From positions 1 to 34,110 of IMG/VR virus record IMGVR_UViG_3300017728_000052: a stretch of 34,110 nt of DNA, one strand, 5' to 3'. Of the stretch, positions 11,310-18,904 are shown piece by piece. The DNA is from a virus. The notes under the pieces are model-generated. The model was not told the DNA's origin. It saw nothing but the letters and a program-made list of their open reading frames with translations, and made no database searches. A program made the translations under genes and the position numbers. How positions within the stretch are numbered: the first letter of the stretch is position 1; every line of letters begins with the position of its first letter.

Positions 11310-11525
11310 TTAAGCCCCTAACGCTGTTAAAAGCATTTGATACTTGCCGACTACATTATTATAGCCGAGCTCATCGCAGCGTTTGATTTTGGTTTTGATA
11401 ACATTGATGATGCCATGCTTTGCAATGTCAGTATTTGTTGCGACTACATAAGCAAAGGGAACGCCCTTTAGTTTTACAGTCGTTACATGGCTTGATTGTT
11501 TTACTGTGATTGTTGGTTTTGTCAT
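11310..11525 (-). CDS. First gene of leftward early operon, unknown (71 aa)
   Basis: It shares the 18-bp RBS leader with the gene at 10873 and follows the leftward promoter candidate at 11559-11587, giving a 5' UTR of roughly 20-30 bases. The product starts M-T-K-P-T-I-T-V-K-Q-S-S-H-V and contains V-P-F-A-Y-V-V-A-T-N-T-D-I-A-K-H-G-I and K-I-K-R-C-D-E-L-G-Y. Small alpha/beta protein; family not recognised. As the promoter-proximal gene it is probably among the first expressed. Confidence 0.65.
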   Translation of the reverse strand: MTKPTITVKQSSHVTTVKLKGVPFAYVVATNTDIAKHGIINVIKTKIKRCDELGYNNVVGKYQMLLTALGA

Positions 11526-11558
11526 TGTTTAACCCTCCAAGGTTGTTGTCGTAACTCC

Positions 11559-11587
11559 TACATAAGCGCAGCAATCGCGCATGTCAA
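11559..11587 (-). promoter_or_regulatory. Leftward early promoter candidate
   Basis: On the minus strand TTGACA (11587-11582), 17 bases, then TATGTA (11564-11559). The flanking GTGTTGACA is identical to the leftward promoter at 7671-7699. It would drive the small-gene block from 11525 to the terminator at 9225. Confidence 0.55.
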
Positions 11588-11606
11588 CACCACATAGCAA
11601 AAAAAG

Positions 11607-11639
11607 TTTACACATTGGAAAAAGTTTTGTTTATATAAT
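11607..11639 (+). promoter_or_regulatory. Rightward promoter candidate toward late genes
   Basis: TTTACA (11607-11612) is followed after 17 bases by TTTATA (11630-11635), and a perfect TATAAT overlaps it at 11634-11639 (21-base spacing). The surrounding run is strongly AT-rich. It lies about 290 bases before the small terminase gene, so a long leader would result. Only moderate support. Confidence 0.4.
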
Positions 11640-11933
11640 ATAAGTATAGAAGTGTTGATATTGTTGGGGTTTTGTTTTGAATGGGGTTTGATTTACATTT
11701 CACAACACAGACAAAGCACAGAGTCACCCGCGCTGCAATGCAACAGCGCCGAGCCTATCACAGAATGCTAGGTGTTGCAAATATGTCACACACTGTTGCA
11801 GCCAAGCCACACTGCATTGTTTCGGCAGCGCAAGGCATAGGGGGGCATGTTTTGCAAGGCGGTACACCCGACAGCGCGCGGCCTGCTTTATATATGTTAA
11901 ATACTACTATCCAGCACACACACAGGAGTAACC

Positions 11934-12329
11934 ATGACTAAGCTTACCAGACAGCGCACAGACATAATCATATCCAGTATTGCAGACGGGCATAGCATTG
12001 TTGACGTATGCGAGGCCACTGGCGTGTCCAGGACTGCGTTCTACCAGCGTTGCAAGAGGGATGAGGAGTTTGCAGCCGCTGTTAAGGAAGCACAGCAGTA
12101 TAGTGCGGAGAAGGCTTTAGAGGAGTTAGATACTTTGTACGGTGATGCGTTGCATGGTAGGAAGGATTACAACCCTAATGTATTGCGAGACTATGCACAT
12201 CATGTGCGGTGGAAGGTAGGCAAGGTGCTGCCTGAGAAGTTTGGGGAAGCTAAGAACCGTGCTGGCGTAGAAGTCAGTGATGGTACAGTTAGGATATTGT
12301 GGGAGACTGACAGTGGCACAAGCAGTTAA
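11934..12329 (+). CDS. terS: Terminase small subunit
   Basis: AGGAGT lies 4 bases before the ATG. The 131-residue protein has an N-terminal helix-turn-helix-like DNA-recognition region (I-V-D-V-C-E-A-T-G-V-S-R-T-A-F-Y-Q-R-C) and then a helical oligomerisation region with A-L-E-E-L-D-T-L-Y-G-D. 'GVSRTAFYQRCKRDEEFAAAV' style segments are typical of phage terminase small subunits. It recognises the packaging site and loads the large subunit, which follows in an overlapping frame. First gene of the late block. Confidence 0.8.
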   Translation: MTKLTRQRTDIIISSIADGHSIVDVCEATGVSRTAFYQRCKRDEEFAAAVKEAQQYSAEKALEELDTLYGDALHGRKDYNPNVLRDYAHHVRWKVGKVLPEKFGEAKNRAGVEVSDGTVRILWETDSGTSS

Positions 12330-13605
12330 GATACCTTATAAGCCTCGGCCTCTACAGGCAGAGATGCACAACAGTTTAAAGAGGTGGAACGTGCTGGTTA
12401 TGCACAGACGCTTTGGCAAAACTGTGTGGGCTGTTAATGAGCTTATTAAGAAAGCCCTGACTTGTGAGTTACCAAGGCCAAGGGTGGCGTTTGTAGCGCC
12501 TACGTTTACACAGGCCAAGCGGATTGCTTGGGATTATGTGAAGTTCTATGCGGGTGTGATACCAGGTGTTTCTTTTAATGAGACGGAACTGCGTGTGGAC
12601 TTTCCTAATGGCGGTAGGTTGATGCTGTTGTCTGCTGAGAACCCAGATAGTTTGCGTGGTATCTATTTAGATATGTGTGCGTTTGATGAGTTTGGTATGC
12701 AAAACCCAAGGGTATGGGGGGAGGTTGTAAGGCCAGCACTATCTGACAGAGAGGGTGCGGCTATATTTCTAGGTACACCAGCAGGCCATAATCACTTTTA
12801 TGATTTATTCCAGACTGCCAAAGACCAAGCAGAGGAGGGTAATGAACAGTGGTATTATAAAATAGTACGGGCTAGTGAGAGTGGGCTAGTTAAGGATGAG
12901 GAGTTAGATGCTGCCAGGACGCAGATGACGCCGGAACAATATGAACAGGAATATGAGTGTTCGTTTACTGCTGCTATTATTGGCGCTTACTACGGCAAGT
13001 TGTTGGATGCTGCTGATGATGATGGACGTATTACTAGAGTTCCTTATGACCCTATGTATCCTGTGCATACTGCTTGGGATTTGGGGATAAACGATTCCAC
13101 AGCTATCTGGTTCGCCCAGATTTTCCGAGGTGGTGCGGTTAATGTTATTGATTATTACGAGAGTAGCGGCGTTGGGTTGCAGCATTATGCGGATATTCTT
13201 AATAAGAAGGAATACATTTATGGCGACCACTTAGCACCGCATGACATTGAGGTTAGGGAATTAGGCAGCGGTAAGTCCAGGTTAGAGACAGCCTATAGCC
13301 TCGGTATTAGGTTTAGGGTAATACCTAAGATGAAGATAGCCGATGGTATTAACGCAGCAAGGATGTTGATACCTAAATGCCACTTTGATAAAGATAAGTG
13401 TGGCGAAGGCGTTGGCTATTTAAAACAGTACAGGCAAGAGTTCGATGAACGTAGGAAAGTTTTTAGAGACCATCCGTTGCATGATTTTACGTCACATGCG
13501 GCAGATGCGTTTCGGTATCTCGCTGTGGGTCTCGAAAATAGAAGTAACTTTACGAAACCTCCGCAGCAAATAGCACAGATGGAGTATAACCCGTTCACGT
13601 TATGA
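12313..13605 (+). CDS. terL: Terminase large subunit (packaging ATPase and nuclease)
   Basis: The start is taken as GTG 12313 (GGGAG 7 bases upstream); the in-frame ATG at 12277 has a longer overlap with terS. The 430-residue protein has Walker A H-R-R-F-G-K-T (31-37), Walker B L-D-M-C-A-F-D-E-F (D125, E126), coupling region F-L-G-T-P-A-G, and an RNase H-like nuclease start A-W-D-L-G-I-N-D-S (D256), with H-A-A-D-A-F-R near the C-terminus carrying the last acidic residue. It powers DNA translocation into the prohead and cuts concatemers. Packaging strategy cannot be read by eye. Confidence 0.9.
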   Translation: MAQAVKIPYKPRPLQAEMHNSLKRWNVLVMHRRFGKTVWAVNELIKKALTCELPRPRVAFVAPTFTQAKRIAWDYVKFYAGVIPGVSFNETELRVDFPNGGRLMLLSAENPDSLRGIYLDMCAFDEFGMQNPRVWGEVVRPALSDREGAAIFLGTPAGHNHFYDLFQTAKDQAEEGNEQWYYKIVRASESGLVKDEELDAARTQMTPEQYEQEYECSFTAAIIGAYYGKLLDAADDDGRITRVPYDPMYPVHTAWDLGINDSTAIWFAQIFRGGAVNVIDYYESSGVGLQHYADILNKKEYIYGDHLAPHDIEVRELGSGKSRLETAYSLGIRFRVIPKMKIADGINAARMLIPKCHFDKDKCGEGVGYLKQYRQEFDERRKVFRDHPLHDFTSHAADAFRYLAVGLENRSNFTKPPQQIAQMEYNPFTL

Positions 13606-14009
13606 GCAAGTCTATAGATGTAGAAGCTATCAAGTATCTGCTTGATTGGAGTGATTACCACGGCTGGTGGGGCGTTGAAGAAGTTGAACGCTGTATTAGA
13701 CCGCCGATGACACTTGGTCAGTACATGGTTCTAAGGGATAATTCTGACATGCCAATATGTTTTGCGACCTGGGCGTTTCCTAATTATGCCCAAGTTGTAG
13801 AGTATACAGACAGCTTATGTTTCCCAGCAGAAGGTTATGATGGTGGCGGCACAGTTCCGTGGCTAGTTGACTTTATTGCGATAGGCGGCAAGAGAAACAT
13901 AGCTATAGGTTTCCGAAACTTAAAAAGTATGTTATCTAATAAAGGGTATAAAAATGCGTACTGGCTGCGCACTGAGACACAAAAACTAGGCTTTCACAAG
14001 TGGAATTAG
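13602..14009 (+). CDS. HlyC-like toxin-activating lysine acyltransferase
   Basis: Starts in an ATGA overlap with terL. Over about residues 16-113 the protein follows the HlyC layout: S-D-Y-H-G-W-W (H20, matching catalytic His of HlyC P-L-H-R-N-W), P-M-T-L-G-Q-Y-M-V-L-R-D-N (HlyC N-Q-Y-A-L-L-T-R-D-N), I-C-F-A-T-W-A, then W-L-V-D-F-I-A-I-G-G (D90, matching HlyC W-I-D-W-I-A-P-F-G). HlyC enzymes move an acyl chain from acyl-ACP to an internal lysine of RTX toxins. No RTX toxin is present here; the target is presumably a virion or host protein. Length 135 is slightly short of HlyC (170). Confidence 0.75.
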   Translation: MSKSIDVEAIKYLLDWSDYHGWWGVEEVERCIRPPMTLGQYMVLRDNSDMPICFATWAFPNYAQVVEYTDSLCFPAEGYDGGGTVPWLVDFIAIGGKRNIAIGFRNLKSMLSNKGYKNAYWLRTETQKLGFHKWN

Positions 14010-14018
14010 GAGATTGTT

Positions 14019-14405
14019 ATGGGTGGTGGACTACCAAGATTTGTTCCAAAATTTATCAGGAAACCAGTTAATAAGATTGTTAAAGCTGGCAGAAAAGTAG
14101 GGGCAGAGGTTTTTGAAGAAGTTATTGAGAAACCAGCCAAGAAAATTGCCGCTGAAACTTTCGATGTTGTAATGGGTACAGACAAAGAAGAACGCCGTGC
14201 TATGTTGGATGGCATGCCACCACCTGAACCAGCGGTCACTCCAGAGGTAACGCCAGAGGTTGTGCCTGATGATACAATTCTTGCATCTAAAGAACGCCGC
14301 CGTTCTGCTGGCAAAAGGTCTGGTGGTGCTGGTACAATTTTAGAAGAATATGGCGTAAAATATTCTAAACCTAGTTCTAAGTCAGTCACAGGAGTTAGTG
14401 TATAA
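14019..14405 (+). CDS. Lys-rich virion-region protein of unknown function (128 aa)
   Basis: AGGAG precedes ATG 14019 by 7 bases. N-terminal half is basic and helical (M-G-G-G-L-P-R-F-V-P-K-F-I-R-K-P-V-N-K-I-V-K-A-G-R-K), the middle is Pro/Val/Glu-rich (P-E-V-T-P-E-V-V-P) and the tail is basic (K-E-R-R-R-S-A-G-K-R-S-G-G-A-G-T). Family not recognised. Its place directly after the acyltransferase and before the portal makes it a candidate substrate or minor head protein; that is inference. The C-terminal K/R-G-A-G-(S)-T-I signature also occurs in the next gene. Confidence 0.65.
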   Translation: MGGGLPRFVPKFIRKPVNKIVKAGRKVGAEVFEEVIEKPAKKIAAETFDVVMGTDKEERRAMLDGMPPPEPAVTPEVTPEVVPDDTILASKERRRSAGKRSGGAGTILEEYGVKYSKPSSKSVTGVSV

Positions 14406-14635
14406 TGTCTTTTTTAAAGCCAAAGGTTTATATGCCACCCGCAGCATCAGCACCGCCACCACCAGTACAAGCTGCTGAAGAAGATACTGTACGCGCAGCA
14501 GCCTTGTCTGAAGAAGCTATCAAGAAAGCCCGTCAAAGAAAAGGTGCTGGGTCTACTATAGTTGCTGGTTCTGGTATGGCAGGCGGCGGTACAACTCCCA
14601 CATCTACTGGCGGCACACCTACATTATTGGGGTAA
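14405..14635 (+). CDS. Small Pro/Ala-rich structural-type protein (76 aa)
   Basis: GGAG in the previous gene's last codons and a TAATG overlap start this gene. The product is M-S-F-L-K-P-K-V-Y-M-P-P, a run of Pro/Ala, an acidic helix (A-A-E-E-D-T-V-R-A-A-A-L) and a Gly/Thr-rich end with R-Q-R-K-G-A-G-S-T-I and T-L-L-G. Proteins with this 'xFLKPK-PPPP...RKG-STI...TLLG' layout commonly lie immediately before podophage portal genes and are assumed to be minor virion proteins. No biochemical role is known to me. Confidence 0.75.
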   Translation: MSFLKPKVYMPPAASAPPPPVQAAEEDTVRAAALSEEAIKKARQRKGAGSTIVAGSGMAGGGTTPTSTGGTPTLLG

Positions 14636-14638
14636 TCT

Positions 14639-16228
14639 ATGCAAGATTTCATTAAGTCACTGGTAAAACGGTACGATTCACTAAAGACCCGTAGGGATAA
14701 TTGGGATACGCATTATCAGGAACTTGCTGATTACATGCTGCCCCGCAAAGCTGATATTGTTCGCAAGCGTTCCAGAGGCGAGAAGCGGATGGAAATGATA
14801 TTTGATGGCACTGCATTGCAGGCTGTCGATTTATTATCAGCTAGTCTCCACGGCATGCTGACCAGTGGTGCAACTCCCTGGTTCCACCTAGACTTAAAAG
14901 ATGCAGACATAGGCCGTGACGATGAGGTGCGCGAGTGGTTACAAGACACCAGTATGCGCATGATGAGGGCGTTTGGCCACTCTAACTTTGAAACTGAAAT
15001 CCATGAGATGTATGTAGACCTTGTTGTTTTTGGCACAGGCTGCATGTTTGTCGAGATGGATGACCGTGACTTGCGGTTTAGTACCAGGCACATATCCGAG
15101 TTTTATGTTCAAGAGAACCAGTTTGGTATTGTAGATACAGTGTTTAGGATGTACAGGCTACCAGCCCGTCAAGCTGTGCAAAGGTTTGGTATTGATAATG
15201 TTGGTGACTACATTGCCAAGAAGTTTAAAGAAAAACCAGATGACGAAATAGATTTGTTGCATGCTGTTGTGCCGCGTATTAACCGTGACCCTAACAAGCG
15301 TGACAATAAAAACATGCCGTTTGCGTCATTCTACATTGATATGCAAACAAAGATGCTACTTTCCGAGAGTGGCTTCCAAGAGTTCCCGTACATTGTTCCG
15401 CGATTTTTGAAGGCAACTGGCGAGACAATGGGGCGTTCCCCAGCGATGACTGCGTTGCCTGACGTTAAGATGTTGAATCTTATGTCAAAAACAATCATCC
15501 AAGCTGCTCAGAAACAGATAGACCCTCCCCTTCTTGTTCCTGACGATGGATTCCTCTTGCCCATCAGAACGCAGCCTGGGGGATTGAACTTCTTTAGAAG
15601 CGGTACTAGGGAGATGATTACGCCGCTAAACACAGGCGCAAACATTCCTATTGGTTTAAGCATGGAAGAACAACGGCGTACAGCTATTCGTTCAGCGTTC
15701 TATGTTGACCAGCTTCTTAGTGGTGGCGCACCAAATATGACAGCTACTGAGGTTGTCCAGCGCCAAGAAGAACGCATGAGGGTGATTGGCCCTGTGCTGG
15801 GAAGATTGATGAATGAGATGCTTCGGCCTCTTATTGACCGTGTATTTGCGTTAATGCTGCGCAGTGACATGCTTCAACAGCCGCCAGAAATGATACAAGG
15901 ACGCGATATAGATATTGAATATGTATCACCACTAGCCCGTGCGCAGAAGTCAAGCAGCCTTAACAGCACTATGAAAGCGTTGGAGATACTAATGCCGTTG
16001 TCACAATCCATACCAGTAGGCGACCACATTGATGCCGATGGATTAGTTAAGCATGTAACTGAGGCATTAGGCGTACCAAAGACTGCGTTGAAGTCAGAGC
16101 GTGAGGTGCAACAAGTTCGTGAGGAACGCGCCGCACAGCAACAGCAACAAATGGAAATGATGCAAGAGCAACAAGACATACAGAACGCAGGCCAGCTTGC
16201 TCAAGCATCTAGGATGGTTAGTAAGTGA
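14639..16228 (+). CDS. Portal / head-tail connector protein (T7 gp8-like)
   Basis: The 529-residue protein has the T7-type portal layout. An N-terminal helical region (R-R-D-N-W-D-T-H-Y-Q-E-L-A-D-Y-M-L-P) comes first. S-L-H-G-M-L-T-S-G-A-T-P-W-F (about 71-84), F-G-T-G-C-M-F-V-E and the stem/crown segments with L-P-D-V-K-M-L-N-L-M-S-K-T follow, and Q-R-Q-E-E-R-M-R-V-I-G-P-V is conserved in the family. A Gln-rich C-terminus (Q-Q-Q-Q-M-E-M-M) ends the protein. It forms the dodecameric ring for DNA entry and tail attachment. Length is close to T7 gp8 (536). Confidence 0.92.
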   Translation: MQDFIKSLVKRYDSLKTRRDNWDTHYQELADYMLPRKADIVRKRSRGEKRMEMIFDGTALQAVDLLSASLHGMLTSGATPWFHLDLKDADIGRDDEVREWLQDTSMRMMRAFGHSNFETEIHEMYVDLVVFGTGCMFVEMDDRDLRFSTRHISEFYVQENQFGIVDTVFRMYRLPARQAVQRFGIDNVGDYIAKKFKEKPDDEIDLLHAVVPRINRDPNKRDNKNMPFASFYIDMQTKMLLSESGFQEFPYIVPRFLKATGETMGRSPAMTALPDVKMLNLMSKTIIQAAQKQIDPPLLVPDDGFLLPIRTQPGGLNFFRSGTREMITPLNTGANIPIGLSMEEQRRTAIRSAFYVDQLLSGGAPNMTATEVVQRQEERMRVIGPVLGRLMNEMLRPLIDRVFALMLRSDMLQQPPEMIQGRDIDIEYVSPLARAQKSSSLNSTMKALEILMPLSQSIPVGDHIDADGLVKHVTEALGVPKTALKSEREVQQVREERAAQQQQQMEMMQEQQDIQNAGQLAQASRMVSK

Positions 16229-16428
16229 CACCAGAAATAGAAAAGATAAAATTCCTTTACAGACAGACGTTTACCGCAGATGGCGCAACCAAAGTCTTAG
16301 AGGACTTAGAGGCAAGGTGTAACTATCGTGCTTCTAGTTATGTAGCTGGCGATGCCAATGCTACAGCATTTGAGGAAGGGAAACGTGCTGTTATCCTTCA
16401 TATCCATAACATGATGAAAGAGGAATAA
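16225..16428 (+). CDS. Bbp19-like small phage protein (67 aa)
   Basis: Starts at GTG 16225, which overlaps the portal TGA (GTGA). The product has Y-R-Q-T-F-T-A-D-G-A-T-K-V-L-E-D-L-E (about 12-29) and A-F-E-E-G-K-R-A-V-I-L-H-I. The 'F-x-(T/A)-x-x-G-x-x-V-L-x-D-L ... EGKR' pattern is that of the Bbp19 family found next to portal genes in many podophages. Role is unknown; probably a minor head protein or an assembly aid. Confidence 0.75.
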   Translation: MTPEIEKIKFLYRQTFTADGATKVLEDLEARCNYRASSYVAGDANATAFEEGKRAVILHIHNMMKEE

Positions 16429-17274
16429 ATGTCAGAAGAAACTGTCGAACAGGTAGCCCAGCCAGAAACTGCGACTGTCATGGAGACACCAGCAGAAGTA
16501 GCATCAGGTGGGTCTGGTAACGAGTTTTTAGAATTGATACCAGAAGAATTGCGTGGACACCCTAGCATTTCACCTATCAAAGATGTTGGAAACCTAGCCC
16601 GTTCCTATGTGAACGCGCAAAAACTAATCGGCGCGGATAAGATACCGATGCCAGTAAACCCTACAGATGAGGACTTAGACAGGATTTACAGCCGATTGGG
16701 AACACCAGAAGCAGCTACAGGATATGAACTTCCTGTTGATGGGAACATAATTACAGAAGAAGTTGCATCTAATTACGCAGATATTGCGCATAAGTTGCGT
16801 CTTACACCTGACCAAGCCAAGGGTGTACTTGATTACTACAAAAGCACTGTAGAGCAATCAGGTGCAGCTACGATGGAACAGGTTGAGATTTCCCGTGAAA
16901 ACACTGAGTCAGTATTAAAGCAAGAGTGGGGCCGTGCTTATGAACAAAAAGTACAAGCTGCTTCCAGCGTTGCACAAGAGTTTGCTGACCCAGAAATGTT
17001 TAACCTCACCTTACAGGATGGCTCAAAGTTAGGGGATAACCCTGAGTTTATAAAAGCCTTTGCAAAGATTGCTGATTTCCGTCAAAGCGTTACAAGTGAA
17101 GATACTGTTGCAGAAATGTCACAGTCGGGTATAATGACACCAGCTTCTGCCCAGGCAGAGGTTGACGCGATTATGAATGACAGAAGCCATGCTTATTGGG
17201 ATAGGAAGAACCCTATAGCCCGTGAGCAAGCTGTAAAAAGGGTTTCTGATTTAATGAGCCAGATACATGGATGA
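16429..17274 (+). CDS. Capsid scaffolding/assembly protein (T7 gp9-like)
   Basis: The 281-residue protein is acidic at its N-terminus (M-S-E-E-T-V-E-Q-V-A), then has L-I-P-E-E-L-R-G-H-P-S-I (about 35-46), S-Y-V-N-A-Q-K-L-I-G, a hinge with Y-E-L-P-V-D-G and a long helical C-terminal half ending in R-V-S-D-L-M-S-Q-I. The 'ELRxxPSL...S-x-V-x-A-x-K-L-I-G' motif is typical of phage scaffold proteins located between portal and capsid. It is expected to guide procapsid assembly and then leave. The start is 1 base after the previous gene. Confidence 0.88.
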   Translation: MSEETVEQVAQPETATVMETPAEVASGGSGNEFLELIPEELRGHPSISPIKDVGNLARSYVNAQKLIGADKIPMPVNPTDEDLDRIYSRLGTPEAATGYELPVDGNIITEEVASNYADIAHKLRLTPDQAKGVLDYYKSTVEQSGAATMEQVEISRENTESVLKQEWGRAYEQKVQAASSVAQEFADPEMFNLTLQDGSKLGDNPEFIKAFAKIADFRQSVTSEDTVAEMSQSGIMTPASAQAEVDAIMNDRSHAYWDRKNPIAREQAVKRVSDLMSQIHG

Positions 17275-17497
17275 GTTAGATTATCGTTCATTAAGGCTTG
17301 AAGTTTTAAGAACTGCGTTAGAGTTTGGTACGCAGAGAGACATAGTGAATCCTGACCTTCTCTTTGACAAATATTGGGAGGTGGTCATGCAGGGTAGCGG
17401 AGAGTTCCGTCCTAAAGACAATCGGAAAGACGATAGCTTAATGGTAGCTAAAAAACCTAGAAGTGTCCGTAAGGGTAGCGCATCGCAATTAATGTAA
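17267..17497 (+). CDS. Small protein between scaffold and capsid (76 aa)
   Basis: ATG 17267 overlaps the scaffold stop by 8 bases. The N-terminal half is helical (M-D-E-L-D-Y-R-S-L-R-L-E-V-L-R-T-A-L-E) with an aromatic segment F-D-K-Y-W-E-V-V-M; the tail is basic (K-K-P-R-S-V-R-K-G-S). Family not recognised. Position suggests a head-assembly accessory role. Confidence 0.65.
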   Translation: MDELDYRSLRLEVLRTALEFGTQRDIVNPDLLFDKYWEVVMQGSGEFRPKDNRKDDSLMVAKKPRSVRKGSASQLM

Positions 17498-17528
17498 CTT
17501 AAACCTGTGAAAACAATGGAGACATGAT

Positions 17529-18407
17529 ATGTCATCACAAATCACCACGGGCTTTGTACAACAATATTCTGCGAACGTGCAGATGCTATCACAGCAGATG
17601 GGTTCTCGTCTTCGTGATGCGGTGCGTATTGAGAATGTTATTGGCAAAAATGCCTTTATCGACCAAATTGGTGTAGCGACAGCGCAGCTTCGTACATCAA
17701 GAAATGCCGACACTCCTCAGATTGATACCCCACACGGGCGTAGACGTTTGAGCCTTGCTGACTATGAGTATGCAGACCTTATTGACGACCAAGACAAGGT
17801 TCGTATGCTTGTTGACCCGACTTCATCATATGCCCAAGCTGCTGCGGCTGCTATGGGTCGTGCGATGGATGATGTCATCATTGCCGCTGCAACAGGCACA
17901 GCCTCAACAGGCGAAACTGGTAGTGGTTCAGCATCCCTAGATGCAACAGCCGACTCTGTTGGTTCAGCATCATCAAACGATGGATTGACTGTTGCAAAGC
18001 TAACTGAAGCAAAGCGTAAGTTAGACCTCGCAGACGTTGACCCTTCTATCCCACGTTACATTGCAGTTGGCCCAAAGCAGATTGAAGATTTGCTTGGAAC
18101 AACTCAAGTGACTTCATCAGACTTCAACACCGTTAAGGCGTTGGTATCTGGCGATGTGGACACATTCATGGGCTTCCGCTTTATCATGTCGAACCGTTTG
18201 GCTGTTTCTGCCACAGACGTTCGCACATGCTTTGTGTGGGCTGAAGATGGTCTTACATTAGGTATGGGCAAAGACATTTCTGCCCGTATTGATGAGCGTG
18301 CAGATAAAGGTTACGCAACCCAGGTTTACTATTGCATGAGCATCGGTGCGGTGCGCATGGAAGAAAACAAGGTTTGCCAAATCTTCTGTGACGAAACCCC
18401 TGACTAG
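17529..18407 (+). CDS. Major capsid protein
   Basis: GGAG lies 7 bases before ATG 17529. The 292-residue protein has a typical T7-group capsid layout: N-terminal F-V-Q-Q-Y-S-A-N-V-Q-M-L-S-Q-Q (8-22), D-Q-I-G, then D-Y-E-Y-A-D-L-I-D-D-Q-D-K-V-R (about 77-91), an A-rich helix with M-G-R-A-M-D-D-V-I-I, Y-I-A-V-G-P-K-Q-I-E-D-L-L, F-M-G-F-R-F-I-M-S-N-R-L and a C-terminal cation-poor end. HK97 fold expected. Shorter than T7 gp10A (345). Scaffold upstream and decoration-like gene downstream fit. Confidence 0.9.
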   Translation: MSSQITTGFVQQYSANVQMLSQQMGSRLRDAVRIENVIGKNAFIDQIGVATAQLRTSRNADTPQIDTPHGRRRLSLADYEYADLIDDQDKVRMLVDPTSSYAQAAAAAMGRAMDDVIIAAATGTASTGETGSGSASLDATADSVGSASSNDGLTVAKLTEAKRKLDLADVDPSIPRYIAVGPKQIEDLLGTTQVTSSDFNTVKALVSGDVDTFMGFRFIMSNRLAVSATDVRTCFVWAEDGLTLGMGKDISARIDERADKGYATQVYYCMSIGAVRMEENKVCQIFCDETPD

Positions 18408-18417
18408 GAGCTAAAAG

Positions 18418-18897
18418 ATGACTACTAAAAACTCAGACTTAGTAGCGAATCTTGAGGCATCCCCTCAAGTCGCTAACGATGCCCAAGAACTACACGGCGT
18501 AATCCGTGTGGCTCAAGGAAACGTAGCCTTGGCTGCTGGTGATAGCACTGACGATGATATTGTTATGCTTGCACCGATTCCAAGCAACGCATCCATTGTA
18601 TCTTTGCAAGTAGGCTCAGATGCTTTAGGTGGAAGCTGCACATACAATGTTGGTATCTACACAGATGCTGGCGCTGTTAAGGACGAGGACTTCTTTGCTA
18701 CTGCCGTTGCCGATGGCGCAGCATTAGCAGAGCTTCGTTATGAGGCCGCTGACCTAAACACTACAGGCCAGAAGATGTACACAATGGCTGGTGATAGTTC
18801 TGACCCAGGCGGGTTCTACTACATCGCTGCAACATTCGCAGCGACAGGTGGAACTGCTGGTGACATGGCTTTTGTCATCCAGTACGTTGTAAACTAA
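18418..18897 (+). CDS. Capsid decoration or head-fibre-like protein (159 aa)
   Basis: GGAG with 7-base spacing before ATG 18418. The protein is Ala/Gly/Asp-rich, acidic and beta-rich (V-I-R-V-A-Q-G-N-V-A-L-A-A-G-D-S-T-D-D-D, I-V-S-L-Q-V-G-S-D, Y-N-V-G-I-Y-T-D, F-Y-Y-I-A-A-T-F). Proteins of this size and composition right after the major capsid gene in marine podophages are abundant virion proteins, probably capsid cement or fibres. The name is an inference from place and composition. Confidence 0.7.
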   Translation: MTTKNSDLVANLEASPQVANDAQELHGVIRVAQGNVALAAGDSTDDDIVMLAPIPSNASIVSLQVGSDALGGSCTYNVGIYTDAGAVKDEDFFATAVADGAALAELRYEAADLNTTGQKMYTMAGDSSDPGGFYYIAATFAATGGTAGDMAFVIQYVVN

Positions 18898-18904
18898 ACA
18901 ATGT

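Larger units (their letters stand above)
11541..11933. other. Apparently non-coding control region between early and late genes
   Basis: About 390 bases separate the divergent early and late blocks. The left 100 bases are AT-rich and hold the divergent promoter candidates. The right 230 bases are more GC-rich and contain repeated TGCAA/TTGCA words (11734, 11739, 11775, 11795, 11852). An 86-codon frame (11681-11941) crosses it, but has no RBS, overlaps the terminase start and looks like random composition. A packaging initiation site or replication origin is plausible here but not shown. Confidence 0.5.

Noticed and set aside
11681-11941. 86-codon rightward frame before terS
   Set aside because: No ribosome-binding site, overlaps the well-supported terS start, His/Thr/Gln-rich random-looking composition, and lies in a repeat-rich regulatory stretch.
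12277-12312. Upstream ATG start for the large terminase subunit
   Set aside because: It adds 12 residues that overlap terS and has no RBS; GTG 12313 has GGGAG 7 bases upstream.
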